Of a stretch of 63,864 bases of DNA, positions 31,654 through 40,415 are shown piece by piece. Made by a program: the position numbers and the translations under genes. Source of the DNA: Clostridia bacterium (GTDB lineage: Bacteria > Bacillota > Clostridia > Christensenellales > Aristaeellaceae); contig JAFWWK010000077.1 in NCBI GenBank assembly GCA_017523615.1, forward strand, positions 1 through 63,864. Direction: 5' to 3'. The notes beneath the pieces were generated by a model. That model did no database searches. It saw only the letters and a program-made list of their open reading frames with translations, and was not told the DNA's origin. Position 1 is the first letter of the stretch; every line of letters begins with the position of its first letter.

Positions 31654-32946
31654 TTACTTCCTGACGAACAGTATGAAACCGGACTCGGCGGGATAGGCTA
31701 TCGACAGCTGATAATAGGGAGAATCGGAGGTGCCGACATTGACCTTGGTCCCTTTATCGTAGGTATAGCTCTGCAGCTCTCCCAGGGACACCGCACCGTC
31801 CCTGTTGGTATCGGCCGCCATCCCGCTGACTCCCGAAGTAAGCCACCTGACAAAATAATTGTAATTTCCATTATAGCTGTAGCAGTGCTCATACGTTCCG
31901 CAGGCTCCCAATACATAGCAGCCGTCATCGCAGAAGGGGCTCCCGTATTGCGGATCGATGGCCGCGCCGGCATAGCAGGTCTCCAGGAACAGGACCGTAT
32001 CGCCCTTGATATATTTATCCGTCCAGGTCTTGAGCATCGGGTAGGTAATATAGGTCATTTGGCTGCCATTGCTCATCCTCACCCCGATGCCCACGCCCCT
32101 CAGGAGCAGAAAACCGTGGCTGGAGATATGGATCAGCGAAACGTCCCCTTCTTTGGTATCGGCAAAGGTGTCCCTGATGGCGGCTTCCATCAGCGCATCG
32201 TACAAATCGTACCTGACCGTCACCTGCCAAGGCTCGCCGTTGGGCGCGTTCACCGATGCGAACATTTCCTGCAAAAGGGCAATGTCCCCTCCGTTCCAGC
32301 GGGCGGACTCCCCGTAATAATTCACGTTTGCCACCAGCAGCGCCCGATAGACCGGCTTGCGTCCGGCAACGGTCACCGTGGCGCTGGCAGTCACGCCGGT
32401 AAGCGTTTCCGCCCGGATCACAGCCGTTCCTTCCCCCACGCCAGTCACGACGCCCCGGGAGGAGACCGTCGCCACGCTTTCGTCCGACGAAAACCAGATA
32501 AGATGCTCCGTGTCGCTCCCCGCCGGCTGAGCGGCGACCTGCATCGTCACCTGCCCGCCCGGAAGGATCTCCGCACCGGAATTGATAATGGCGATGGAAT
32601 CCGGCATGAACAGGGGCTGATAGGCCCTGCCCTGTGCATAAAGCGCTCTTTCGGCGGGACTGTCCGGGCGGACATAGATCACTACGTTGCTGTCAAACGC
32701 ATTTTCTCCCAGCACCTCCAGGTTCGGCGGGAGATAAACGGCGTCAAAGGCGCAGCCCCGGAAGGCGTTCCTGCCGATCTCCCGGATCCGGTAAGGAAGA
32801 ATCAGCCGGTCGAAACCCACGTCCCCGGCATAAGCCTCCTCCATGATCGTTTCAACGGACGAGGGGATATAGAGCGTATCCGCCGACGCAAAAGCGCCGC
32901 ACAGCAGGATCAAAAGTCCCGCGCAAAGCATCCAGATCTTTTTCAT
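31654..32946 (-). CDS. Secreted LRR / Ig-like / caspase-fold (C14) protease
   Basis: ATG 32946 is chosen because GGAG lies 8 nt upstream. The 430-residue protein has a signal peptide (MKKIWMLCAGLLILLCGAFASA), a BspA-type leucine-rich stretch (about 25-100), a Big_2 Ig-like domain (about 110-185, with SSDESVATVSSRGVVTGVGEGTAVI) and a caspase-fold domain (about 190-430). The His is in LIHISSHG (about 275) and the Cys in LETCYAGA (about 323). DTNRDGAVSLGEL near the end looks like an EF-hand or dockerin-type calcium loop. Secreted C14 relatives in Clostridia cleave after Arg or Lys; the target here is unknown. A truncated duplicate of its catalytic domain follows. Confidence 0.8.
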   Translation of the reverse strand: MKKIWMLCAGLLILLCGAFASADTLYIPSSVETIMEEAYAGDVGFDRLILPYRIREIGRNAFRGCAFDAVYLPPNLEVLGENAFDSNVVIYVRPDSPAERALYAQGRAYQPLFMPDSIAIINSGAEILPGGQVTMQVAAQPAGSDTEHLIWFSSDESVATVSSRGVVTGVGEGTAVIRAETLTGVTASATVTVAGRKPVYRALLVANVNYYGESARWNGGDIALLQEMFASVNAPNGEPWQVTVRYDLYDALMEAAIRDTFADTKEGDVSLIHISSHGFLLLRGVGIGVRMSNGSQMTYITYPMLKTWTDKYIKGDTVLFLETCYAGAAIDPQYGSPFCDDGCYVLGACGTYEHCYSYNGNYNYFVRWLTSGVSGMAADTNRDGAVSLGELQSYTYDKGTKVNVGTSDSPYYQLSIAYPAESGFILFVRK

Positions 32947-32993
32947 TCGCATCACTCCGTTGCGTTCCCGGCACCTGGGCAAAACCAAATGCC

Positions 32994-33022
32994 TTTCATT
33001 TTGCTTTCGGTTCATGTATAAT
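32994..33022 (+). promoter_or_regulatory. Probable sigma-A promoter (TTTCAT-17-TATAAT)
   Basis: TATAAT at 33017-33022 is consensus. The -35 TTTCAT (32994-32999) is weak. It would drive the peptidoglycan-binding protein gene, about 100 bp downstream. Confidence 0.5.
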
Positions 33023-33122
33023 GGGACCGATCCCGAAATACGCCCGAAAAAACAATTTACCGTTCTTGGCATCGTCCGGGCGTCATGGGAGACTGCCTTA
33101 CTTTTATCGGGAGGAGCACACC

Positions 33123-33701
33123 GTGAGAAGCAGGACCCGCCTCAACTGGAGGCTGATCATCTTTTCCGTCGTACTGGTCCTTGTCACCGCGGGGGTCGTG
33201 ACATGGATGATCCTGGACCGGCGCGCCGCCGACCTGGCCGCCATGGCCACCCCGACGCCTTCCCCCGCTTTGGTTACGTCCGCCCCGTCGCCCACGCCCC
33301 GGCCGACTCCTTCCCCTGAGCTCACCGAATCGCCCGTCCCCACGGTATATCCCACTGTCAGGAAGGGGGACCGGGGGGATCTGGTGATGATCATCCAGCA
33401 GCGCCTGATCAATCTCGGCTACCTGACCGGCCGGGCCGACGGGGATTTCGGTTCCCGCACCCAGCAGGCCCTGAAGGATTACCAGGCCGTCCAGGGCCTG
33501 GAGGAAGACGGCATCGCCGGGCCGAAAACCATGATCCACCTTTTTGACGGCAGCTCCATCCCCCAGGCGACGGTCTACCATATGCCGGGGGATACGGTCT
33601 ATCACCTGAAGCCTTACTGCCCCCTTGTCCATGGCCCCGAGGAGATCCGGCTGTCCGACGCGGTGCGCCAGGGGCTGACAGAATGTCCCGAATGCCGCTG
33701 A
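33123..33701 (+). CDS. Membrane-anchored peptidoglycan-binding protein
   Basis: GTG 33123 has GGGAGGAG 6 nt upstream; the open frame begins earlier but without a site. The 192-residue protein has one N-terminal membrane helix (LIIFSVVLVLVTAGVVTWMIL), a Thr/Pro/Ser-rich wall-spanning linker (about 40-75), a PG_binding_1 domain (GDRGDLVMIIQQRLINLGYLTG, then DGDFGSRTQQALKDYQ and GIAGPKT) and a C-terminal Cys/His segment, YHLKPYCPLVHG ending in LTECPECR. That last segment resembles small metal-binding tails. The protein is likely a cell-wall anchor or sensor. Confidence 0.82.
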   Translation: MRSRTRLNWRLIIFSVVLVLVTAGVVTWMILDRRAADLAAMATPTPSPALVTSAPSPTPRPTPSPELTESPVPTVYPTVRKGDRGDLVMIIQQRLINLGYLTGRADGDFGSRTQQALKDYQAVQGLEEDGIAGPKTMIHLFDGSSIPQATVYHMPGDTVYHLKPYCPLVHGPEEIRLSDAVRQGLTECPECR

Positions 33702-33737
33702 GCCGCCCGCTTCTTTAGCCGCGTCCGGCGCGGAGGA

Positions 33738-34784
33738 TCATTCCCTCCCCGCCAGGATACGGATCAATTCCTCCCGCACACCGTCGTAATGAGGATCGAC
33801 GACGCCGAAATCCTTGCGCTTGTAGTTCCACAGGGCACGGCCGATGCCGTGGCGGTCGAAAACGGCGTTGATGTCGCGGATCCACCTGAGCGCGTCCGCC
33901 GTGTCCGCCTGGTCGATGACGCCGTATTCCCCGCAGTACAGCGGCGCGCCGTTTTTTTCGGCCGCTTCGATGGCCGGGGCGAACAGCGCCTCAAAAAAGC
34001 CCTCGCCCATGGGCATGTCCGCAAAATCCTCCGCGGCGACCGCCAATTCCTTGCTGAGCACGCGGCTCAGTTCCCTGAGGCGGACGGGATCGGCGGGATA
34101 ATGCACTTTCAGGTCCATCGGCATGTTTTTTACCCAGTAGGCCCGCTGGTGGGTAAAGATGAGCGGCTCATAGCAGTGGAAGTTGTACACGGTCTTCCCG
34201 TCCCGGGGGGGAAGCAGCGTCGGCACGCTCCGGACGCTGTTATAGTATACGCCGCCCACCACGATCCACTGGTCCGGCGATATTTCCCTGATGGCCTCGG
34301 CAGTCCTCCGGGCGATATCGTTCCAGCTGTCCTTCACGCTTCCGGGGACCACCTCGTTGAGAAGCTCCAGGGCGGTATCGGCGCTGCCGCGGTAGCGCAG
34401 GGCGATCCGCCGCCAAAGGGCGATAAAGCGCTCCTGCAGGGCCGCGTCGCGGAAAAAGACTTCCTTGTCGTCCCCCTTTTCGGTGGGATCGAAGGAATAA
34501 CCGTAGGTCTTGTGCAGGTCGATGACCGTGTGCAGCCCTTCCTCGGCGCACCAGGCCAGGCAGTCGTCGATATGGGCGTATCCCTCTTCCCTGGGCTTTC
34601 CGTCCTCATATTCGATCAGGTCCCAGTCCACGGGGAGGCGCACATGGTCCAGGCCCATATCAGCGATCCGGCGGATATCCTCCCGGGTAATAAAGCTGTT
34701 ATAATACGCTTCCGATTTTTCGTCCGACTGGCTCAGCCAGCCTCCCAGGTTGATCCCCCTCCGGAAGCCCTCCATCTTTCTCAT
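33738..34784 (-). CDS. GH5-family glycoside hydrolase (intracellular)
   Basis: The 348-residue TIM-barrel enzyme shows RRGINLGGWL, GLDHVRLPVDWD, the acid/base Glu in ELLNEV (about 140) and the nucleophile Glu in LYCGEYGV (about 292). GH5 covers endoglucanases, mannanases and exo-beta-glucosidases. The lack of a signal peptide points to action on imported beta-linked oligosaccharides. Start ATG 34784 follows GGAGAAGG. It is convergent with the peptidoglycan-binding gene and divergent from the next HAD gene. Confidence 0.88.
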   Translation of the reverse strand: MRKMEGFRRGINLGGWLSQSDEKSEAYYNSFITREDIRRIADMGLDHVRLPVDWDLIEYEDGKPREEGYAHIDDCLAWCAEEGLHTVIDLHKTYGYSFDPTEKGDDKEVFFRDAALQERFIALWRRIALRYRGSADTALELLNEVVPGSVKDSWNDIARRTAEAIREISPDQWIVVGGVYYNSVRSVPTLLPPRDGKTVYNFHCYEPLIFTHQRAYWVKNMPMDLKVHYPADPVRLRELSRVLSKELAVAAEDFADMPMGEGFFEALFAPAIEAAEKNGAPLYCGEYGVIDQADTADALRWIRDINAVFDRHGIGRALWNYKRKDFGVVDPHYDGVREELIRILAGRE

Positions 34785-34873
34785 AGCCTTCTCCTTCCCA
34801 GACGCTTTAGCCCACTATACCATATTTTCGCTACCGGTATCAACTGATTTTTCCCAGGATCGGAGGGGATGCG

Positions 34874-35671
34874 ATGAAATATAAAAACTATGTTTTTGAC
34901 CTGTACGGGACCCTGGTGGATATCCATACCGACGAAAGCCTCCCGGCCATCTGGCGCACCCTGGCTGGGCTGTACGCCGCCTGCGGCGCGGATTATACCC
35001 CATCCGGCCTGCGCGCCACCTTTCTTCGGGAAGAAAGGAAAGCGCGCCGGGCCCTGGGGAAACAGCTGGGCACGGCCTGGCCCGAGATCCGCCTGGAGGA
35101 GGTCTTCGCACAGCTTCTTGCCTCCGCGCCCCGGAAGCACAGCGTTTCCTCCCCGGTCAATCCCTCCTCAGGGAAAGAGGAGATCCTGCTCAGCGGTTGG
35201 GCTGCCTTTATCGCCAACTGCTTCCGGATCCTTTCCAGGGATAAAATGCGCCTGTATCCGGGCACCAAAGAGGTCCTGACCGCCCTGAGGAAGGCGGGAC
35301 GCGGCGTATACCTCCTTTCCAACGCCCAGGCGGTGTTCACCCGCCCGGAGATCGAGGTCCTGGGGCTTGGAGCGTTCTTTGACGGCGTCTTCCTTTCCTC
35401 GGACCTGATGCGCATGAAGCCGGACCCGGTCTTTATGGACATGCTCCTTCAAAAATACGGCCTGGAGCGGGAAGAGACCGTTATGGTGGGCAACGACTTT
35501 TTCAGCGACGCGGGCGTCGCCCTGGCCTCGGGGGTAGACTGCGTGATCCTCAACACCGCCCGCTGGAGCGGACGGGAGATTTCGGCCCTGAAAGAAGAGG
35601 CCCTGAAAGCATATCCCGGCACTGCGCGGGATAAGCTCGTCTGTGTTCCCACCGCCGCTTTTCTTCCATGA
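34874..35671 (+). CDS. HAD-family hydrolase
   Basis: The 265-residue protein has motif I FDLYGTLVD, motif II LLSNAQ, the motif III Lys in MKPDPVF and motif IV VGNDFFSD, with a helical cap between I and II. The second Asp of motif I is Tyr (D-L-Y-G-T), a known variant seen in haloacid-dehalogenase-like and related enzymes. RBS GGAGGGG precedes ATG 34874. The substrate is not predictable. Confidence 0.85.
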   Translation: MKYKNYVFDLYGTLVDIHTDESLPAIWRTLAGLYAACGADYTPSGLRATFLREERKARRALGKQLGTAWPEIRLEEVFAQLLASAPRKHSVSSPVNPSSGKEEILLSGWAAFIANCFRILSRDKMRLYPGTKEVLTALRKAGRGVYLLSNAQAVFTRPEIEVLGLGAFFDGVFLSSDLMRMKPDPVFMDMLLQKYGLEREETVMVGNDFFSDAGVALASGVDCVILNTARWSGREISALKEEALKAYPGTARDKLVCVPTAAFLP

Positions 35672-35692
35672 AAGCGCTGACCAACGTTAAAC

Positions 35693-35727
35693 GGGCGCCG
35701 GCTGTGCCGGCGCCCGCGCGTATTTTT
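35693..35727. terminator. Strong intrinsic terminator
   Basis: GGGCGCCGGC-tgt-GCCGGCGCCC (35693-35715) is a perfect 10-bp stem followed by GCGCGTATTTTT. It ends the HAD transcript and could also act on the opposing FMN-binding gene. Confidence 0.85.
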
Positions 35728-35737
35728 CCCGTATGCC

Positions 35738-36571
35738 TTACTCGGCGGGAGCAAAGAAGGTGATCTGGGTGGCGCCGGTGGCGACGTCAGCCTGGGCCAG
35801 CAATGTCATAGGTACGGTCTCCAGAGACAATGTGGCGAAGGAGCCCTCGTAGCCGCTCTCGGTCTTGAAGGACAGGGTGAAACGGTGATGTCCGTCCTCG
35901 CCGCCGGGCAGGGTGCGGACCACGGTGTACACGGCGTCAGCGGCCAGGCCGGCGCCCACCAGGTTCACGGACTTTTCACCGGTCACGTTGTCGGTGAAGT
36001 ACAGTTCGGTGACGGTTTCGCCGGTCTTGTTGTAGAAGGTGTAGGTGCCCTTCTGGACGTCGGCGTTCTTGGCGGCGGCGATCACGGCGCATACATAGCC
36101 GGTGGTGTCCGCCAGGGTGGCGCCGGTAACGGCGTCGGTCAGGCTGTCGGAGCCGGCCACGGCGGCTTCCAGTTCGGCCACGGTCTTGCCGACCACGAAC
36201 GCCTCGATGGCGTCGTAGCTGGCGGCGATCTGGACGGTGGAGCCCGCGCGCATCATGTTGATGGAATACAGTTCGTTGTTGACTCTCTTGGAACCCAGCA
36301 CCTTGCCTTCGGGATAATTGTCTCCGAAGGACCCGTCGCTGTTGGGAACGCCGACCGCCTCGGCGTAGTCGCTGCTGGAGATGAACTGGAATTCGTCGAT
36401 CTTCGCGGCGATGATCACATCGCCCTGCAGCACCACGGTCACCACGGCGAAGCACCCTTTGCCATGGGCCGCGTAGTCCGCCTGACCGATGCGGATGGGC
36501 GCTTCATCGGCGAAGGCGCACGCCGCAAAGAGCATCATCGCCGCCATCAGGATAGCAAAAACCTTTTTCAT
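35738..36571 (-). CDS. Secreted FMN-binding-like protein with flavinylation motif
   Basis: The 277-residue protein has a signal peptide (MKKVFAILMAAMMLFAACAFA; the Cys is not in a good lipobox). The middle domain holds DAVTGATLADT at about residue 142, matching the D-x-x-(S/T)-G-A-T motif that ApbE uses to attach FMN covalently to the last Thr. The surrounding KIDEFQF and GKTVAELEAAV also fit FMN_bind-type domains. The C-terminal 100 residues are a beta-rich module (FYNKTGETVTELYFTDN). It is probably an extracytosolic electron carrier. No apbE gene or partner reductase is in the window. Confidence 0.68.
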   Translation of the reverse strand: MKKVFAILMAAMMLFAACAFADEAPIRIGQADYAAHGKGCFAVVTVVLQGDVIIAAKIDEFQFISSSDYAEAVGVPNSDGSFGDNYPEGKVLGSKRVNNELYSINMMRAGSTVQIAASYDAIEAFVVGKTVAELEAAVAGSDSLTDAVTGATLADTTGYVCAVIAAAKNADVQKGTYTFYNKTGETVTELYFTDNVTGEKSVNLVGAGLAADAVYTVVRTLPGGEDGHHRFTLSFKTESGYEGSFATLSLETVPMTLLAQADVATGATQITFFAPAE

Positions 36572-36617
36572 ATTCTTTTTTCTCCTTTCGTTCGGGCCAT
36601 GCCCGTATCATAGTTTA

Positions 36618-36647
36618 AAATTAGCAGATAACAATTCGGTTAGTCAA
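36618..36647 (-). promoter_or_regulatory. Sigma-A promoter for the FMN-binding-like gene
   Basis: TTGACT (36647-36642) and TAATTT (36623-36618) with an 18-bp spacer lie about 50 bp before the start codon at 36571. Confidence 0.6.
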
Positions 36648-36717
36648 CACTTTCTTTAACATCTGTCTTTTTTATTCCTATCGTCTGTAAAATGAACGCA
36701 GGTAAGGAAACCCGGAC

Positions 36718-36741
36718 AAAAAAAAGGAGGCTGCCGCCTCC
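36718..36741 (-). terminator. Intrinsic terminator of the thioesterase gene
   Basis: On the minus strand GGAGGC-ggca-GCCTCC (36741-36726) is followed by eight T (36725-36718). Confidence 0.85.
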
Positions 36742-36754
36742 CCGCCTTCGCCGT

Positions 36755-37210
36755 TCACCGCGTGATACGGCGCTTTCTTCTTTCCTCGGCGGCCGCGTAT
36801 TCTGCCTTCTCCTCGTCTGTCACCGGAACGTATTTCCTGATCTTCACCGGCTTTTCGTCCTCTCCCAGGGCCACGTACACCAAATACGCCCGGTTGATCA
36901 GGTCCCTGGATCCGTCCAGGCTTTCGACGAAGCTGTCCACCCTTACCTCCAGCGAGGTATTCCCGCTCCAGGTGACGCGCGCTTCCTGCACCACGGTATC
37001 GTTGAGATGGGCCGGTGAAAGGAACACCAGCCCGTCCGCGCAGACCGTGGTCACATTGGTGCCGGTAAACCGCCTGGCGGCCACGGCCCCCACGATATCG
37101 ATCCAGGACATGATCTGCCCGCCGAAAAGGCGGGGCCGGTCGTAGCCGTTGCAGTGCTGGGGCAGGACGATCTGGACCCCTACCGCGCCGGCGTTTTCGT
37201 TTTCTTTCAC
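36755..37210 (-). CDS. Acyl-CoA thioesterase (hotdog fold, YciA-like)
   Basis: The 151-residue protein carries the hotdog pattern: QHCNGYDRPRLFGGQIMSWIDIVGAVAARRFTG, then CADGLVFLSPAHLNDTV and VRVDSF. The Asp in WIDIVGA fits the catalytic acid of acyl-CoA thioesterases. These cleave acyl-CoAs to free acid and CoA. Translation starts at GTG 37210 after GGGAGG. A charged C-terminal tail (EEKAEYAAAEERRKRR) follows the domain. Confidence 0.85.
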   Translation of the reverse strand: MKENENAGAVGVQIVLPQHCNGYDRPRLFGGQIMSWIDIVGAVAARRFTGTNVTTVCADGLVFLSPAHLNDTVVQEARVTWSGNTSLEVRVDSFVESLDGSRDLINRAYLVYVALGEDEKPVKIRKYVPVTDEEKAEYAAAEERRKRRITR

Positions 37211-37253
37211 GTTACAACCTCCCTAAATGAAAGTCCCGTTTGCCAAAGGCGCG

Positions 37254-37922
37254 TCACTCCCAGGCGTACCGCTCCCTGACGCGCCTGCGGGATACATAGC
37301 CTTCCCGGGCCGAGGGAGCGGCCGGCTCCGGGATATCCAGGATGAACCTTTCAAAGGCGTTGACAATCCGCGTATCGGCGTATTCCATGATCCTGGGCAC
37401 ATTGGGATCGTAATTCATGTGCACATGCCCGTGCAGGAAATACGCGGGCCTCCAGCGGTCCATAAGGTCCAGGAAGCAGTCGAATCCCCGGTGGGCGATG
37501 TCCGCCTTGTCGCCGCAGCCCGTGGGCGCGGCATGGGTCACCACCACGTCCACCCCGCCCGCTTTGCGTATCTGGCGGCGGACATGGCGGATGCGCCGGG
37601 CCATCTCCTCCTCGGTAAACTGGTAGGGGCTTTCGGAATTGTACTTTTTGCATCCCCCCAGGCCCAGGAACCGGACGCCGCGGAAAACATACACCGCGTC
37701 GTCCAGGTTTTCGCATCCCCCCGGCGGATCGGAAGCGTACCTCGCGTCATGGTTCCCCGGCACGTACAAAACGGGCTTGTTGGTCATGGTCACAAGGAAT
37801 TCCAGGTATTCTTTTTTCAGATCCCCGCAGGATATGATCACGTCCACGCCCTCCACGCGCTCGGGCCGGTAAAAATCCCAAAGCGCGCGGCTTTCCACGT
37901 CCGAAACGAGGAGCGCCTTCAT
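37254..37922 (-). CDS. Calcineurin-like metallophosphoesterase
   Basis: The 222-residue enzyme has a degenerate first motif (LVSDVES), then ISCGDLKKEYLE, PGNHDARY, VVTHAAP and LHGHVHM, covering the two-metal site of the family. The usual D-x-H of the first motif is SDVES, lacking the His, a known variant of small cytosolic phosphoesterases. The substrate is unknown. Confidence 0.85.
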   Translation of the reverse strand: MKALLVSDVESRALWDFYRPERVEGVDVIISCGDLKKEYLEFLVTMTNKPVLYVPGNHDARYASDPPGGCENLDDAVYVFRGVRFLGLGGCKKYNSESPYQFTEEEMARRIRHVRRQIRKAGGVDVVVTHAAPTGCGDKADIAHRGFDCFLDLMDRWRPAYFLHGHVHMNYDPNVPRIMEYADTRIVNAFERFILDIPEPAAPSAREGYVSRRRVRERYAWE

Positions 37923-37993
37923 CGGGTCTCACTCCAATCCGAAATATTCTTTTGTCCCTGTCCTTTGTCTGTCTCGTTCTGACAACGGGCGGA

Positions 37994-40069
37994 TCATTTT
38001 TCCGCTTCCGGGCCGTCTTCCTTATTCATTTTCCCGTTTTTTCCTTTTTCCATTTCCGTTTCCGCCGCCGCGTTCCGCCTCTCCGCCCCGTCCAAAGCAT
38101 CTTCAGCGGGGGCTTCGCTTCCCTCCGCCTTTTCCTCCCCGGCGGGGGCGCTGTCCGCGGCCTTCAGGCGCAGGAGGCCGGCGGTCTCACGGCTGAAGGG
38201 CATCAATTCGTCCAGGTCCGGGATGCGCCCTTCCACCTCCTCCAGGAGCCAGTTCATCTCCATGATCTCCGCCGGGGTATACCAGCGGTCTCCGGCCGAA
38301 CGCAGATGCCCCTGCTGGTCCCGGAGGCTGCACAGGAACGGATGGATGGTGCCGCTGATCAGGCCGTTCCTGAGGATATTGACCAGGTCCGTGACCCCCA
38401 CCGGCAGGTCCTCCGCCATCCTGACGTCCATGACGCCGCTGTTCATGCCCCACCAGTAATTGACCGATGCGGAGCCGTCATTCTTTTCCCAGCCGCCGTC
38501 CAGGATGCTGCGCACGATCTTCTGGTACATCCTTCCCCAGTTCCAGACGTCCCTGCTGATGTTTTTCCAGGTCCCGTCCTCCATGCACATGGCGGTATTC
38601 CACGCGTCCGCGTCCTTGGCGGCCCCGGCGGTATAGCCGTTCACCACCCTGACGCCCGCGGCCCTCAGCTCCTCCAGGGGATCTCCCGGCAGGCTGGACC
38701 ATTTCAGAAGGACCCTGGTGCCCGGGGCCGTCATCCTGACGCCCAGGGCAAAGGCATTGACCGCCGCCGGCGTCCCAAGGATGGGATAGCGGGCGATGTA
38801 CCCCACCGGCGCGCCGCCGCTGAGGACGCCCGCCGCGGCGCCCGCGGCAAATTCCGCCTCGTACAGGCGGCAGTAATAGGTCCGAACGCCGGTATAGGGC
38901 ACCGACAGGGCGCACACCAGCACCTTCAGGCCCGAATGCATGGCGGCGACGCGGCGAGCGCTGGCCAGCAGGGTCGGCGCCGTGGCAAAGATCACCTGCG
39001 CCTGGTCCCGGACCGCCTGCTCCATGACCTCGTCCTCGCTGTCCTTCGCGGCGATATAGGTCTGCACCCTGATCTGGCTTCCGAAAGCCTCCTCCAGACG
39101 CTTTCGCCCCTCGTCGTGCCCATGGGTCCAGGCGCTTTCCTCCGGGTCCGCGGCGTGCACAAAAGCGATGTTCAGCGTGGGATGGGCTATCCCATCCAGG
39201 ATCTGGCGCACCAGGCTTTTGCCCTTGTCGCCGATCTCCGGGGCCACGGACACCTGGGTCTTTTCCTCCTGGGCCGCGAACTTCAGATCCGGCAGGAGCG
39301 CGGTCAGCTTTTTGCGCAGGCCGTCCTCCCCGTCCTTGAGCAGCTCGGCGTACGGATACAATTCCAGCAGGCCAAGCATGGCCTCGCTCAGGGATTTCTG
39401 GGGCATCTGGGCGAGGATCTGCCCCCCGCACACATTGCCGAAACGGTAATGGAACGCCTTGAACGTCTGCCTTTCCTCATCCGTCCAGACGTGGTCCTTA
39501 TCAAATCCCAGGAGCTCCGTAAAGCGGGCATACCTGCCGGGGCGGTTGAACTGCACCCGGTACAGGGAGCTCATCTTGTAAAAATGCAGGAATTCGTAAT
39601 ACGCCTGTACCTCCGGATCCTCGCTCCACATGGGGATGACCCGGGTGACGGTGGCCATGATTGTGGGGGATTTGAAGCTTTTCAGCACGCTGACCCGCTT
39701 GTGCCCCTCCATTACATAAAACCGGCCCATGTATTCCATGCAGGTGATGGGATCGTGGATCCCGGTATCGGACAGGTGCGCCTCGCACAGCGCGATCCAT
39801 TTGCCGGCAAATTCGCTTCCCTCGGGCAGGATGGGCATCATATTCCCGGCAAAGGCCGTTTTCCTGCCGGCGGCCAGAGTACCCACGATCTGGTCCGCGG
39901 GGATCTCGATGGTCCCGACCCTTGTCTGTCCGGAGGTGCGCGTTTCGTTCATCAGGTCCTCCAGGACCTCTGGATAGGGGTTTTCATGGGCCGCCATATG
40001 GGCGTTATAGTATTTCAGGCCTTCCTTCAAGGCAAGGCGGTATTGAGCGATGGCTTCCGTTATCGACAT
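37994..40069 (-). CDS. Cytoplasmic ParB-like domain fused to a BMP/Med-type sugar/nucleoside-binding domain
   Basis: ATG 40069 follows GGAGGTCATCA. The 691-residue protein lacks a signal peptide. Residues about 50-135 have a ParB-like layout: VGTIEIPADQIVG, then HDPITCMEYMGRFYVMEGHKRVSVLKSF, with G-H-K-R in the place of G-x-R-R/H-R. Residues about 298-630 resemble the basic membrane protein (BMP/PnrA) family: LNIAFVHAADPEESAWTHGHDEGRK, DQAQVIFATAPTLLASA, PVGYIARYPILGTPAAVNAFALGV. BMP proteins normally bind nucleosides outside the cell; a cytoplasmic version fused to ParB suggests a sensor or regulator. The last 50 residues are low complexity and charged. Confidence 0.72.
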   Translation of the reverse strand: MSITEAIAQYRLALKEGLKYYNAHMAAHENPYPEVLEDLMNETRTSGQTRVGTIEIPADQIVGTLAAGRKTAFAGNMMPILPEGSEFAGKWIALCEAHLSDTGIHDPITCMEYMGRFYVMEGHKRVSVLKSFKSPTIMATVTRVIPMWSEDPEVQAYYEFLHFYKMSSLYRVQFNRPGRYARFTELLGFDKDHVWTDEERQTFKAFHYRFGNVCGGQILAQMPQKSLSEAMLGLLELYPYAELLKDGEDGLRKKLTALLPDLKFAAQEEKTQVSVAPEIGDKGKSLVRQILDGIAHPTLNIAFVHAADPEESAWTHGHDEGRKRLEEAFGSQIRVQTYIAAKDSEDEVMEQAVRDQAQVIFATAPTLLASARRVAAMHSGLKVLVCALSVPYTGVRTYYCRLYEAEFAAGAAAGVLSGGAPVGYIARYPILGTPAAVNAFALGVRMTAPGTRVLLKWSSLPGDPLEELRAAGVRVVNGYTAGAAKDADAWNTAMCMEDGTWKNISRDVWNWGRMYQKIVRSILDGGWEKNDGSASVNYWWGMNSGVMDVRMAEDLPVGVTDLVNILRNGLISGTIHPFLCSLRDQQGHLRSAGDRWYTPAEIMEMNWLLEEVEGRIPDLDELMPFSRETAGLLRLKAADSAPAGEEKAEGSEAPAEDALDGAERRNAAAETEMEKGKNGKMNKEDGPEAEK

Positions 40070-40415
40070 TGATGACCTCCAAAGACTGCTTGTGTGCGCG
40101 GCCGCGGGCCGTGCGGCCCAATTATAATCACAAGTGCCGCCAAATGCAACACCCCGTATTACTTCCGGTCCGGAAATTTGTGATCGTGATAAAAGCCTTT
40201 CAGGATCGGATCGACGATCGTTTCCATGCTCCCGCCTACCGGGCGCCTTTTTTATTTCCCGATCAGGACAAGGTTTCATGAACAGTATATCACCGCCTCC
40301 GCCCGGGCGCAATCTTTCGCCGAGAGGCCCATATTGAAACCTGAGGCTGTTTGTGCTATTATTCGATCATGCAAAAAACCGCCCCCCGGGGCGGATGCTT
40401 GGGAGGCAGAAAACG
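40070..40415. promoter_or_regulatory. Divergent promoter region: TTGCAT-17-TATAAT (minus) and TTGAAA-17-TATTAT (plus)
   Basis: For the BMP-fusion gene, TTGCAT (40149-40144) and TATAAT (40126-40121) lie 17 bp apart. For the esterase gene, TTGAAA (40334-40339) and TATTAT (40357-40362) lie 17 bp apart, with TG one base before the -10. No gene is seen in this 346-bp gap. Confidence 0.75.
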
